From assembly GCA_045615885.1 (NCBI GenBank), contig JAZLFR010000060.1, positions 62,001-126,000 on the forward strand: 64,000 bases of DNA. The letters are read 5' to 3'. The position numbers were made by a program, and so were the translations under genes. The notes beneath the pieces are model-generated. The model worked only from the letters and a program-made list of their open reading frames with translations. It was not told where the DNA came from and made no database searches. This document shows, piece after piece, positions 1-7,763 of this stretch; position 1 is the stretch's first letter; each line of letters opens with the position of its first letter. This DNA comes from UBA1765 sp045615885 (GTDB taxonomy: Bacteria > Fibrobacterota > Fibrobacteria > Fibrobacterales > Fibrobacteraceae).

Positions 1-770
1 TGACCGCTCACCTGCTTTTCGAGGGTGCTTGCGGAAGCGACTTCCACATACTGCACGGTACCGCGGCTCTTGATGATGGATTGAATTACAATGCTGCGAA
101 TTTTTGTAACGCTGCGTTCGCCATTGTCGTAAGCGGTCTTCGCTTCGGCGAGGCCCTTAGAAATGCTGAGAGCGAATTCGCGATCTTGCGCAGAGAGATA
201 TTCGTTACGGCTGGAACGAGCAAGGCCAGACGGTTCGCGCACAATTGGAACGCGAACAATCTGAATCGGGAAGTTCAAGTCACGAACCATCTTTTCGATA
301 AGGAATACCTGCTGGTAATCCTTTTCGCCAAAGTAGGCAACGTCTGCGCCGCTAATCAAGAAAAGCTTTGCAACGACCGTGAGCACGCCTCTGAAATGCC
401 CCGGGCGGTAAGCACCGCAATATAGGCCTTCGAGAGACTCATCGCGAATGGTTGTGAGAGGATCTCCATCCGGGTACATTTCCTGTACAGATGGAGCGAA
501 TACGAAAGTGCCACCGTGTTCCTCGGCAAGTTTTGCATCGGCTTCCAGGCGGCGCGGGTATTTATCCAAGTCTTCGTTTTTGCCAAACTGAATCGGATTC
601 AAGAAAACACTGATCACCGTTACGTCGCAATCGGCTGCACTGTGGTCAATGAGGCTCGCATGCCCTTCGTGCAAAGCCCCCATGGTAGGAACGAGCCCGA
701 TTTTCTTCCCTTGCTTGCGAAGCGGGGCAAGAGTTTCACGCAATTCATTGATTGAAGAAATGATTTTCAT
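1..770 (-). CDS. panC: Pantoate--beta-alanine ligase (pantothenate synthetase), C-terminus outside window
   Basis: Joins pantoate and beta-alanine with ATP to make pantothenate, the coenzyme A precursor, in the cytoplasm. The reading frame is open to the window edge, giving about 256 residues of a family that is usually near 280, so only the last part is missing. Visible motifs in order are VPTMGALHEGH (nucleotide-binding HxGH type), FLNPIQF, PGHFRGV, FGEKDYQQ and VREPSGLARSSRN, which together are diagnostic. The ATG follows the stop codon of the upstream kinase gene directly (TAA then ATG), so it is the last visible member of a folK-kinase-panC operon devoted mainly to vitamin and nucleotide metabolism. 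Confidence 0.95.
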   Translation of the reverse strand, partial: MKIISSINELRETLAPLRKQGKKIGLVPTMGALHEGHASLIDHSAADCDVTVISVFLNPIQFGKNEDLDKYPRRLEADAKLAEEHGGTFVFAPSVQEMYPDGDPLTTIRDESLEGLYCGAYRPGHFRGVLTVVAKLFLISGADVAYFGEKDYQQVFLIEKMVRDLNFPIQIVRVPIVREPSGLARSSRNEYLSAQDREFALSISKGLAEAKTAYDNGERSVTKIRSIVIQSIIKSRGTVQYVEVASASTLEKQVSG

Positions 771-1442
771 TTAATTACCTTCTGGAGCAAAAAAAGTCGT
801 GCAGAGCGGCCAAGTCTCAATGAACTTTGCCAACTCTTCAAAATGGTTCTGGTTCTTCACAAAATCAATTTTATCTGTATTGATGACAAGAACCGGGCAA
901 TCGCGATAATGCCAAAAATAATGGTCGAACTTCTGCTGCAAGTCCATTAGGTATTCGCGGCTGATGTTCTTTTCCATTTCACGGTTGCGATGCTTAATGC
1001 GACGGACAAGCGTATCAATGCTAGCCTGCAGATAGATGATCATGTCGGGCTTTGGCAAGTTGTTGCCAAGTGCATTGGCGACTGTTTCGTACATCGTAAA
1101 TTCAGACTCCTTCAAAGTCTGCAATGCAAAAATTCTGTCTTTATCAAAAGTGTAATCGCTCACGATAAGAGGCCTGAACAAATCGCCCTGCGCAATTTGC
1201 TCCACCATGTCCTTTTGACGGGAAATCAAGAAGAACAGCTGCGTCTGGAACGCATATTCTTCTGGATGGATATAGAACTTCTCAAGGAACGGATTTTCAG
1301 CAAAGCGCTCTTCGAGAAGCGATATGTTCCCGTTCTCGACTTGCCTGCTCCAGCGTTCCACAAGCATTCTTGCCAAGGTAGACTTACCGACGCCAATAGC
1401 GCCTTCGACTGCGATGTAATGAATGTTTGAAGGAATATTCAT
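771..1442 (-). CDS. Deoxynucleoside kinase
   Basis: Predicted to phosphorylate deoxynucleosides with ATP for nucleotide salvage. The 223-residue protein opens with a P-loop, EGAIGVGKST, at residues 13-22, and has the LIVSDYTFDKDRIFA segment that corresponds to the substrate-contacting DR/DY region of the deoxyguanosine/deoxyadenosine kinase family, followed by the Arg-rich lid RRIKHRNREME near residue 150. It lies between folK and panC with no spacer: its ATG abuts the folK stop and its own stop abuts the panC ATG. The exact base specificity (dA, dG or dC) cannot be told from sequence. Confidence 0.85.
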   Translation of the reverse strand: MNIPSNIHYIAVEGAIGVGKSTLARMLVERWSRQVENGNISLLEERFAENPFLEKFYIHPEEYAFQTQLFFLISRQKDMVEQIAQGDLFRPLIVSDYTFDKDRIFALQTLKESEFTMYETVANALGNNLPKPDMIIYLQASIDTLVRRIKHRNREMEKNISREYLMDLQQKFDHYFWHYRDCPVLVINTDKIDFVKNQNHFEELAKFIETWPLCTTFFAPEGN

Positions 1443-1985
1443 CTATGGTTCCTCCGGCGATGCCACTCTAAAGGTAATATTCTCTTCACCCTTCAAAGTA
1501 AAGAGCATCTGGCGCACAGTCAACCCCGAAGTCGGGTCCGACCATTCGGGCGCAATATCGCACATGGGTTCCAATACAAACTGACGCTTTGAAAGCTCAG
1601 GATGTGGGAGTACCGGCACGCTAGGACGAATGCGTTTTCCATAGTAGAGCAAGTCCAAATCGATTTCGCGTTCACACCAGTGGCCCCGCTTGCGACGACC
1701 TAGAAGGATTTCTGCACCCTTTAAGTAGTGCAGCAAACTTTCTTCGCCTTTAGAGGACCAAAAAGAAACTACCTGATTTAAATACCGACCCTGATCCTGC
1801 GGACCGACAGGCGGTGTTTCGTAAATGCGGCTTTCTAGCCAACCGCCAGACGCGATTTTTTTGAGCATGGCACGCCCGGCGGCAAGGTGCCCGCCTCTAG
1901 GTGCTATATTTGAGCCCAGCGCAACAAAAACGCGTTCCAACGATTCCATGCCCCTAATATAGGAATCTTTTGCAAATGTTGCCAT
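1443..1985 (-). CDS. folK: 2-amino-4-hydroxy-6-hydroxymethyldihydropteridine pyrophosphokinase
   Basis: Transfers pyrophosphate from ATP to the pterin in folate synthesis. The family core is clear: FVALGSN near the start, YETPPVGPQDQGRYLNQV, LLGRRKRGHWCEREIDLDL (the catalytic ...RDIDLDLL-type block) and VLPHPELSKRQFVLEPM. The longest frame starts at 1985, but an internal ATG at 1949 gives the more usual start MESLERVFVALGSN. The upstream ATG has a possible GGA eight bases before it and the inner one has AGGGG very close, so the start is not settled. First gene of a tight three-gene minus-strand operon with the kinase and panC. Confidence 0.93.
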   Translation of the reverse strand: MATFAKDSYIRGMESLERVFVALGSNIAPRGGHLAAGRAMLKKIASGGWLESRIYETPPVGPQDQGRYLNQVVSFWSSKGEESLLHYLKGAEILLGRRKRGHWCEREIDLDLLYYGKRIRPSVPVLPHPELSKRQFVLEPMCDIAPEWSDPTSGLTVRQMLFTLKGEENITFRVASPEEP

Positions 1986-2028
1986 TGGAAATTTCCAAAG
2001 AGGACTTTCCCTTTCTTATTTTTTTTAC

Positions 2029-2162
2029 TATCTTTGCGATCAACGGGATTCTTGTATCTACGAATTTTCCCATATATTATTAAAATAATATTTCCAAAAA
2101 AATAATTTCAAAAGTTTTCGTATAAAAGCTTTTATTTCATTAAATTCTAAAAGGGTACTATT
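2029..2162 (+). promoter_or_regulatory. rho promoter candidate and long AT-rich leader
   Basis: TATCTTTG at 2029-2036 matches the Bacteroidota -7 box TAnnTTTG. It would give a leader of about 120 bases before the GTG of rho. The leader contains an 8-bp inverted repeat, ATATTATT/AATAATAT, at 2074-2091 and an AAAAGCTTTT palindrome. A long rho leader is a common place for Rho autoregulation, but that is inference here. Confidence 0.45.
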
Positions 2163-4031
2163 GTGCCAAGAACAAAAAAAACAGACGATAATCAGCCTCT
2201 CAATAACCAGCCTCAATTGATCTCTGATCAGGTAGATAGCACTCCAATTAATTTTGAAGCCCTCGGCGATTTAGCGGCACCAATCCAGTTCCCCGAAGAT
2301 CAACAAAATCAGCCAGAAACTGCAAAAAAGAAGCGCGTGAAGGCTTCAAAGAAAAATGAAGAAGTTGCAGAAAATGTGCAAGAAAATGAGCCTGAAAATA
2401 AAAAAGAAATAAAAGAAAATACAAAGAAAAAAGAATTTAAGCAAAAAAAAGAAAAAAAAGAACATAACGACAATTCTGAAGAAAATGTAAATGTCGTTCA
2501 AGAATCTGCCCAGCCTGAATACAATGCAGAGAACTCCGTTGCAGAAAACAATCAGGTTGAAAATGCTGAACAGAATGTTGAAAATGCAGTGGCAGACAAT
2601 CAGCAAGAAGAACTGAACGAACAGCAAGGCGATAATCGCAACCAGAATTGGCGAAACAATCGCAATGATAGAAACGGAAAATTCAATAAGTTCAACAATC
2701 GCCGTAACCGTTTCCAAGAAGAACAGCAGCAGCCGCAAGAAGAATTGCCGCCTCCGGATCCAGAAAAAATTGCGGAAGCCATGGCAAAATGGAAGGAACT
2801 TCGCAGCAAGCCGTTCTTTGAATTGCAGACCATGGCACAGGAGCTCAACATTCCTGATGTGCGCCGCCTTCGCAAACAGGCCATGATCTATAAAATTTTG
2901 GCTGCAACAACTGGCGAAGACATTCCCATCTATACAGAAGGTGTTCTTGAAGTCGTAAACGACGGTTCCGGCTACCTTAGAAATCCAGAACACAACTATC
3001 TTTCCGGCAATGACGACATATTCTTGAATCAATACTTGGTGCGTCGTTTTGATTTAAAGACCGGCGATACAATTACTGGCCAGGTAAAAAAGCCGCGTGA
3101 CGACGAAAGACGTTTTACATTGCAGCGCATTGATACCGTCAATGGTGAAGAACCAATCAAATCCAAGCGCCGCGTCGCATTTGAATACTTGACTCCAATC
3201 CATCCGTTCGAGCAATTGAATCTCGAATTCGACAAGACGGAATTCAGCACCCGCATAATGAACTTGTTCATGCCGATCGGTAAGGGCCAACGCAGTATTA
3301 TTCTCGCTCCACCGCGCACCGGTAAGACAGTTCTTTTGAAGAATATTGCCCATGCAATCGAAAAGAACCACCCTGAAGTTACATTGATGGTTTTGCTCAT
3401 TGATGAACGCCCGGAAGAAGTTACCGACATGCGCAGAAGCATCAAGGGTGAAGTTCTAGCCTCCACATTCGATGAACCGCCAGAACGCCATATCCAGGTG
3501 GCCGACATGGTCATCGAAAAGGCACGCCGCCTCGTGGAATACGGCAAGGATGTCGTAATTTTGCTCGACTCCATCACACGCTTTGCACGTGCAAACAATA
3601 CCGTGATTCCGCATTCCGGCAAAATTCTTTCTGGCGGTGTCGATGCAAATGCAATGCAGCGTCCAAAGCGTTTCTTCGGTGCAGCCCGTAAAATCGAAAA
3701 TGGCGGTTCCCTCACGATCATCGGCACTGCCCTCATTGAAACCGGCAGCAAGATGGACGAAGTCATCTTTGAAGAGTTCAAGGGTACCGGCAATATGGAA
3801 GTCGTGCTAGACCGTCGCATTGCCGAAAAGCGTTTGTGGCCGGCTATCGACATTTTGAAGTCCGGTACACGCAAGGAAGAACTCCTTCTTGACGAAGATA
3901 CTCTCCGTAGAGTCTATATTTTACGGCGTTACTTGCAGGAACAGACATCTGCCGAAATGGTTGAATTCCTTCGCGACAAGATGAAGATGACCGAAAGCAA
4001 CGCAGAATTCCTTCAAATAATGAATAGATAA
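2163..4031 (+). CDS. rho: Transcription termination factor Rho with long N-terminal extension
   Basis: RNA-dependent ATPase/helicase that ends transcription. At 622 residues it is about 200 longer than the 419-residue E. coli protein. The excess lies in residues 1 to about 190, rich in Lys, Glu, Asn and Gln with an Asn/Arg-rich stretch near 165-185, probably disordered. After it come the Rho N-terminal helical domain (FELQTMAQELN...), the cold-shock-like RNA-binding domain (DGSGYLR), and the ATPase core with Walker A PPRTGKT at 383-389, Walker B VVILLDSITR, and the Q/R-loop part SGGVDANAMQRPKRFFGAAR. The start is GTG with AAAGGG seven bases upstream. proC follows after two bases, so they are probably co-transcribed. 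Confidence 0.97.
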   Translation: MPRTKKTDDNQPLNNQPQLISDQVDSTPINFEALGDLAAPIQFPEDQQNQPETAKKKRVKASKKNEEVAENVQENEPENKKEIKENTKKKEFKQKKEKKEHNDNSEENVNVVQESAQPEYNAENSVAENNQVENAEQNVENAVADNQQEELNEQQGDNRNQNWRNNRNDRNGKFNKFNNRRNRFQEEQQQPQEELPPPDPEKIAEAMAKWKELRSKPFFELQTMAQELNIPDVRRLRKQAMIYKILAATTGEDIPIYTEGVLEVVNDGSGYLRNPEHNYLSGNDDIFLNQYLVRRFDLKTGDTITGQVKKPRDDERRFTLQRIDTVNGEEPIKSKRRVAFEYLTPIHPFEQLNLEFDKTEFSTRIMNLFMPIGKGQRSIILAPPRTGKTVLLKNIAHAIEKNHPEVTLMVLLIDERPEEVTDMRRSIKGEVLASTFDEPPERHIQVADMVIEKARRLVEYGKDVVILLDSITRFARANNTVIPHSGKILSGGVDANAMQRPKRFFGAARKIENGGSLTIIGTALIETGSKMDEVIFEEFKGTGNMEVVLDRRIAEKRLWPAIDILKSGTRKEELLLDEDTLRRVYILRRYLQEQTSAEMVEFLRDKMKMTESNAEFLQIMNR

Positions 4032-4033
4032 TT

Positions 4034-4858
4034 ATGGAAAACAAACAAATTTTCTTTGTCGGTGCCGGCAACATGGGCGGTGCCATTCTTCGTGGCCTTC
4101 TTTCTGCTGGCTACCCGGCTTCCAAGGTTTCTTTCTTTGAACCGGCCGATGCCTTGGCTAATGCAATTACAGCCCTCGGAGCAGTTCGCGTAAACAGTTT
4201 TGCAGAAGGTTACAAGGCTGCAGACGTTATTTTCCTTTGCGTAAAACCACAGATTTTTGCAAAGCTCCCGGCAACATGGAAAAAGGAACTTGGCGTTGCA
4301 GAAGATGCGGGCCTACCAGAACTTGCAGGCAAAAAGGTTATTTCCATCATGGCAGGCGTTAAGCGCGCAAAGCTTCTTGAAGCCATGGGCGAAGGTGAAA
4401 TTCTTCGAGTGATGCCGAACTTGCCGCTTACAGTCGGCAAGGGCACAGTAGGCCTTGCAACTGACGGTGTTTGCGAAGAAACATTGAAGCTTGCAGAAGA
4501 AATTTTTGGCAACATCGGCGTTACTTGCCGCGTTCCGGAATCCCAGATCGATGCTGTCACCGGTCTTTCCGGCAGCGCTCCGGCTTATGTCTTTGAATTC
4601 ATCGAAGGCCTTACCCGCGGTGGCGTAAAGGCTGGCCTTAGCCGCGATGTAGCCTTGAAGCTTGCCCTTGGAACAATCGAAGGCAGCGTTGAACTTGTAA
4701 AACAGTCTGGCAAGAGCCCAAGCGACTTGTGCGCCATGGTCTGCTCCCCTGCCGGAACTACGATTGCAGGCATTGACGCCCTTGAAGAAGGCGCATTCCG
4801 CAGCACGGTCATGAAGGCTATCGTCGCAGGAACAAACCGCAGCAAGGAACTGGGATAG
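4034..4858 (+). CDS. proC: Pyrroline-5-carboxylate reductase
   Basis: Reduces 1-pyrroline-5-carboxylate to proline with NAD(P)H, the last step of proline synthesis. The 274-residue protein has the N-terminal Rossmann motif FVGAGNMGGAILRGLL, then VKPQ, RVMPNLPLTVGKGTVGL, and the C-terminal signature block from DAVTGLSGSAPAYVFEFIE to SPAGTTIAGIDALEEGAFR. Length and motifs are complete. It starts two bases after the rho stop, which suggests translational coupling. Downstream is a repeat-filled convergent gap before the TraB-family gene. Confidence 0.96.
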   Translation: MENKQIFFVGAGNMGGAILRGLLSAGYPASKVSFFEPADALANAITALGAVRVNSFAEGYKAADVIFLCVKPQIFAKLPATWKKELGVAEDAGLPELAGKKVISIMAGVKRAKLLEAMGEGEILRVMPNLPLTVGKGTVGLATDGVCEETLKLAEEIFGNIGVTCRVPESQIDAVTGLSGSAPAYVFEFIEGLTRGGVKAGLSRDVALKLALGTIEGSVELVKQSGKSPSDLCAMVCSPAGTTIAGIDALEEGAFRSTVMKAIVAGTNRSKELG

Positions 4859-4874
4859 GATCTAGTGAATGTTG

Positions 4875-5095
4875 ATTTCCAGGTTTTTAGAGGCTAGAGA
4901 TTAGGTTCTAGAGATTAGGGAATTGAATTAAGAATTAGCAACTTCGTTGCTTTGATAATCGGCTCGGAAATGCCCATGCAAGCATGGTCGCTTCACTCGC
5001 CTTGGTTATCAATTAAGAATGCAGAATTCAGAATTGTCTTCCTACTTCCGTCTTCCTACTTACTTCTGTCCTCAGTCTTCTGTCCCCTAATACCG
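4875..5095. repeat. Modular intergenic repeat, copy 1 (reverse orientation)
   Basis: Fills the convergent gap after proC. Contains the words GAATGTTGATTTCCAGG, AGAGGCTAGAGATTAGG, a TTC-loop hairpin AGCAAC-TTC-GTTGCT, the palindrome CATGCaaGCATG, and a terminal pyrimidine tract of CTTCCGTCTTCC and TTCTGTC words. Same word order, on the opposite strand, as copies 3 and 6. Confidence 0.75.
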
Positions 5096-6004
5096 CTCTA
5101 TTTTATAGCCTTTGTCGTTCAAAAGCTTGAGCACATGGTTGTTACCAGAAATCAAGTGCGCAACGCCGATGACTACAAAGACATTTCTATCGCTGGCAAG
5201 GAATTCTTCAACGTTCCTTGCCATTTTTTCATTGCGGTCATCAAGGATTCTCTTTTCCAGATTTTCTTTGTGTTCATTTTTCACATCTGGCTTCGCATCG
5301 CCCAACTCCCTTCGAAGCGTTTCTATATCGCCATTTTTCCAAGCTGTAGTCACATTGTAAATCATAGAATCCATGTCGGCAATTTCATCTAGCGTCGTTG
5401 CCAAATAGTAAATGCCTTCTGCATCGCTCGTATCCGAAGAAGCCAAGGCATCCATCTGGTCAGCAGGCGTTTCTAGAGCAATGATTTCCTTACCCTGCTC
5501 GCTTGCACGCTCAAGCAAGGTGGCGTCAATCCCAAATTCACTTTGAATGCCTGTACGCATCAAGGCATATGTACTCAGGAGGGTCGCCGCCATCCATGGG
5601 CGAAATTGCATAAAGGTTTGCGACAGTACGCCAAATGCAGAGCATACGCTATCAAAGCCAGCCCACAGGGAGTCTGGCAAAACCTGCTTTAAAGTTCTGC
5701 CCTGCGGGAGCATGCTTCGCTTCATCATCTCGGCTTGCGTTTCGGCAACAGTTTCGCCGTCACTTACATCAAGTTCTGCAGCAAGCGCCTTGGATTCCGC
5801 GAAAGCCTGTTCTACCGCTTGAGGCAACGGGTAAAAAGAGGAATCGGCAAAATGAATGCTGCCCAAAATCCAGACATGCGAATTTTCGTCGGATACCTTC
5901 CAAAGTACAGATTTGCTCTTGCCAAAATCAAAGTTTTGTTTGGAAGTTCCTGCACAGCAAATCAGGCATAACGCGGCACTCAGCAACAACAAGAATTTTT
6001 TCAT
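5087..6004 (-). CDS. TraB/GumN family lipoprotein
   Basis: The 305-residue protein belongs to the TraB/GumN group (EreA/ChaN-like clan), recognised by GSIHFADSSFYPLP near the N-terminus, the acidic LAAELD segment, and the C-terminal FVVIGVAHLISGNNHVLKLL with its conserved GxxH. The N-terminus MKKFLLLLSAALCLICCAG is a signal peptide with a plausible lipobox ending at Cys. I chose the ATG at 6004 over 6016 because it overlaps the stop of the upstream ABC ATPase as ATGA and has GGG at proper distance; 6016 has no ribosome site. This coupling places it in an importer operon where a binding protein would normally sit. Biochemical function of the family is unsettled; some relatives bind haem or are metalloproteases. 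Confidence 0.85.
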   Translation of the reverse strand: MKKFLLLLSAALCLICCAGTSKQNFDFGKSKSVLWKVSDENSHVWILGSIHFADSSFYPLPQAVEQAFAESKALAAELDVSDGETVAETQAEMMKRSMLPQGRTLKQVLPDSLWAGFDSVCSAFGVLSQTFMQFRPWMAATLLSTYALMRTGIQSEFGIDATLLERASEQGKEIIALETPADQMDALASSDTSDAEGIYYLATTLDEIADMDSMIYNVTTAWKNGDIETLRRELGDAKPDVKNEHKENLEKRILDDRNEKMARNVEEFLASDRNVFVVIGVAHLISGNNHVLKLLNDKGYKIERY

Positions 6005-6717
6005 ATACTTGCCCATTTCAGGGAACCATTTTCTTCTGCAGATTTTACATCGCCAACAAACGGCTTTTGCAGCGGGTTAAAGACTATCAAACGGTCGGCA
6101 AAATGTTTTGCATACTCCACTTGATGCGTGCAAATCAAGATGCCGCAACTTCTTTCGTTTGCAACTTGCTTCAATAATTTGAAGAGTTCAATCGTATGTG
6201 GAACATCCAAAAATGCAGTCGGTTCATCGAGCAAAAGAACTTTCGGCTCTTTAGCAAACGCCTCAGCCAAAAACACGCGTGCGCGTTCCCCGTCACTCAA
6301 CGAATTCAGAGTGCGTTTTGCAAACTGCTTTACATCTGCAAGTTCCATCGCCTTTTCGACTGCTTCTAAATCTTCCCTGCGGCGTCCATCAAAAACGCCG
6401 GCAAACACGCTTCGGCCAAGAGAAACGTATTCCTGCACGGTCATGCGTTCAGGTATTGCAAGCGTCGGGCGAACCCGTGCTATTTTTTGAGCGCGTTCCA
6501 CGGCAGAGTATTTTTTCAGCAACTTCTGCAGTAACGTTAGCGAACCCTGCAGTGGTTGCAACTCCCCTGCAAGAACACGCATGAATGTAGATTTGCCAGT
6601 TCCGTTTGGCCCGAGCAATGCAACTACTTCGCAAGCATTCAATGCAAAATCAAACGACGGAAAAAATGCAGAATTGTACCCAAAAGTCAACTGTTCCACC
6701 TGAAGCAAATTATTCAT
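6001..6717 (-). CDS. ABC transporter ATP-binding protein, iron/cobalamin (FecE/BtuD) type
   Basis: Cytoplasmic ATPase of a metal-chelate importer. The 238 residues show Walker A LLGPNGTGKSTF, the Q-loop region, the ABC signature LSDGERARVFLAEAF, Walker B VLLLDEPTAFLD and the switch His in ICTHQ. The longest frame runs to 6819, but the natural start is the ATG at 6717 (MNNLLQVEQLTFGYN), with GGGGAG eight bases upstream and an 8-base overlap with the end of the permease gene. It is followed by the TraB-type lipoprotein through an ATGA overlap. Confidence 0.93.
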   Translation of the reverse strand: MNNLLQVEQLTFGYNSAFFPSFDFALNACEVVALLGPNGTGKSTFMRVLAGELQPLQGSLTLLQKLLKKYSAVERAQKIARVRPTLAIPERMTVQEYVSLGRSVFAGVFDGRRREDLEAVEKAMELADVKQFAKRTLNSLSDGERARVFLAEAFAKEPKVLLLDEPTAFLDVPHTIELFKLLKQVANERSCGILICTHQVEYAKHFADRLIVFNPLQKPFVGDVKSAEENGSLKWASI

Positions 6718-7633
6718 GGCGAGCACTCCCCGAAGAAAGAAGAACCCAAAGCACGACCGGAGCGCCGACAATGGACATGAACGACTGCAAGGGCAATTGA
6801 GAAAAGAGCGAAGCTGCAAGCGAAATCACGGCTCCAATCAGCATGGCTGCCGGGAACAACACACGATGATTCGTAGAACGGAAAAGACCGTAGGCCAAAT
6901 GCGGGACTGCAAGCCCAAGGAATGCTATCGGCCCGCAGAAAGCCGTAACGACAGCCGCCAGGAAGGAGGCGGCAAGCAATGTTACACGGCGGCAGGCTTT
7001 TACATTTACCCCGTGTTCCATTGCAAAGGCATCTCCGAGAGGAGCCAAGTTCAAATAGCGGATAGAAAACAGCAACGGCAAAATTCCAGTACAAATTGCA
7101 CCGGCAAAGAGTGGAATTTCTTCAAAGGTCAACCTTGAAAATGAACCCATGCCCCAAGCCAAAAAGCCTCGCAAAGATTCTCCTTCGCTCATGAACATCA
7201 AAAACGAAACGATTGCATCGCAAATGTAGCCTATCATCAGGCCAACAATCAGAAGGCCTGCAGAATTCTTGATGAAACGCGAGCAAGAAAATACGGCACA
7301 TATTACGGCAAATGCACCCAGCGAAGCTGCAGGCAAAACGCCAAATGCACCAAATGCAGTTCCAAAAGAAATTCCTGCAATGGAAACCAATGCCACACCC
7401 AGGGAGGCTCCCGAACTCACGCCAAGCACAAACGGCCCCGCTAGCGGGTTTCTGAACACGCTCTGCATGGCAAGGCCAGAAACGGCAAGCGAAGCGCCTC
7501 CGAGCAACGCAGCGACAACGCTGGGCAAACGAAAATGCAAAACAACAAAAGAATCTTCTGCGCCACGGAATGCATCAAGGCAAAGCCCCAACAGGAAAAG
7601 CACAAGCAAAACAAATTTCAGCGCAGATTTCAT
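6710..7633 (-). CDS. FecCD-family ABC permease
   Basis: Membrane subunit of an importer for ferric siderophore, haem or cobalamin. The 307 residues are strongly hydrophobic with about nine membrane segments, and the FecCD signature RLPSVVAALLGGASLAVSGL followed by MQSVFRNPLAGPFVLGVSSGAS near residues 35-80 is clear. GPIAFLGLAVPHLAY near residue 235 is the cytoplasmic loop that contacts the ATPase. First gene of a three-gene minus-strand operon. No periplasmic binding protein or TonB-dependent receptor is encoded nearby, so the substrate cannot be inferred from context. Confidence 0.92.
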   Translation of the reverse strand: MKSALKFVLLVLFLLGLCLDAFRGAEDSFVVLHFRLPSVVAALLGGASLAVSGLAMQSVFRNPLAGPFVLGVSSGASLGVALVSIAGISFGTAFGAFGVLPAASLGAFAVICAVFSCSRFIKNSAGLLIVGLMIGYICDAIVSFLMFMSEGESLRGFLAWGMGSFSRLTFEEIPLFAGAICTGILPLLFSIRYLNLAPLGDAFAMEHGVNVKACRRVTLLAASFLAAVVTAFCGPIAFLGLAVPHLAYGLFRSTNHRVLFPAAMLIGAVISLAASLFSQLPLQSFMSIVGAPVVLWVLLSSGSARHE

Positions 7634-7750
7634 ATAGAAAAAGATAAAAATTTCAACTTACATTAGGCAGCTTCTAAAAATCAATTTTAATAAAATGGTC
7701 TATACCGGTTCTTTTAAACACTCTCAAAAAACAATCGCCTGGCTTTTTTT

Positions 7751-7763
7751 TATACTTGAGTAC
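7751..7763 (+). promoter_or_regulatory. Candidate -7 box next to the symporter start
   Basis: TATACTTG (7751-7758) is one base off the Bacteroidota-type TAnnTTTG box and ends only five bases before the ATG at 7764. If used, the mRNA would be leaderless or nearly so. Confidence 0.35.

Noticed and set aside
2346..3032. 228-residue Phe/Ile-rich minus-strand frame in the rho N-terminal region, looking like a membrane protein
   Set aside because: Antisense of a Lys/Glu/Asn-rich stretch naturally reads as Phe/Leu/Ile; the plus strand is in frame with the Rho core.
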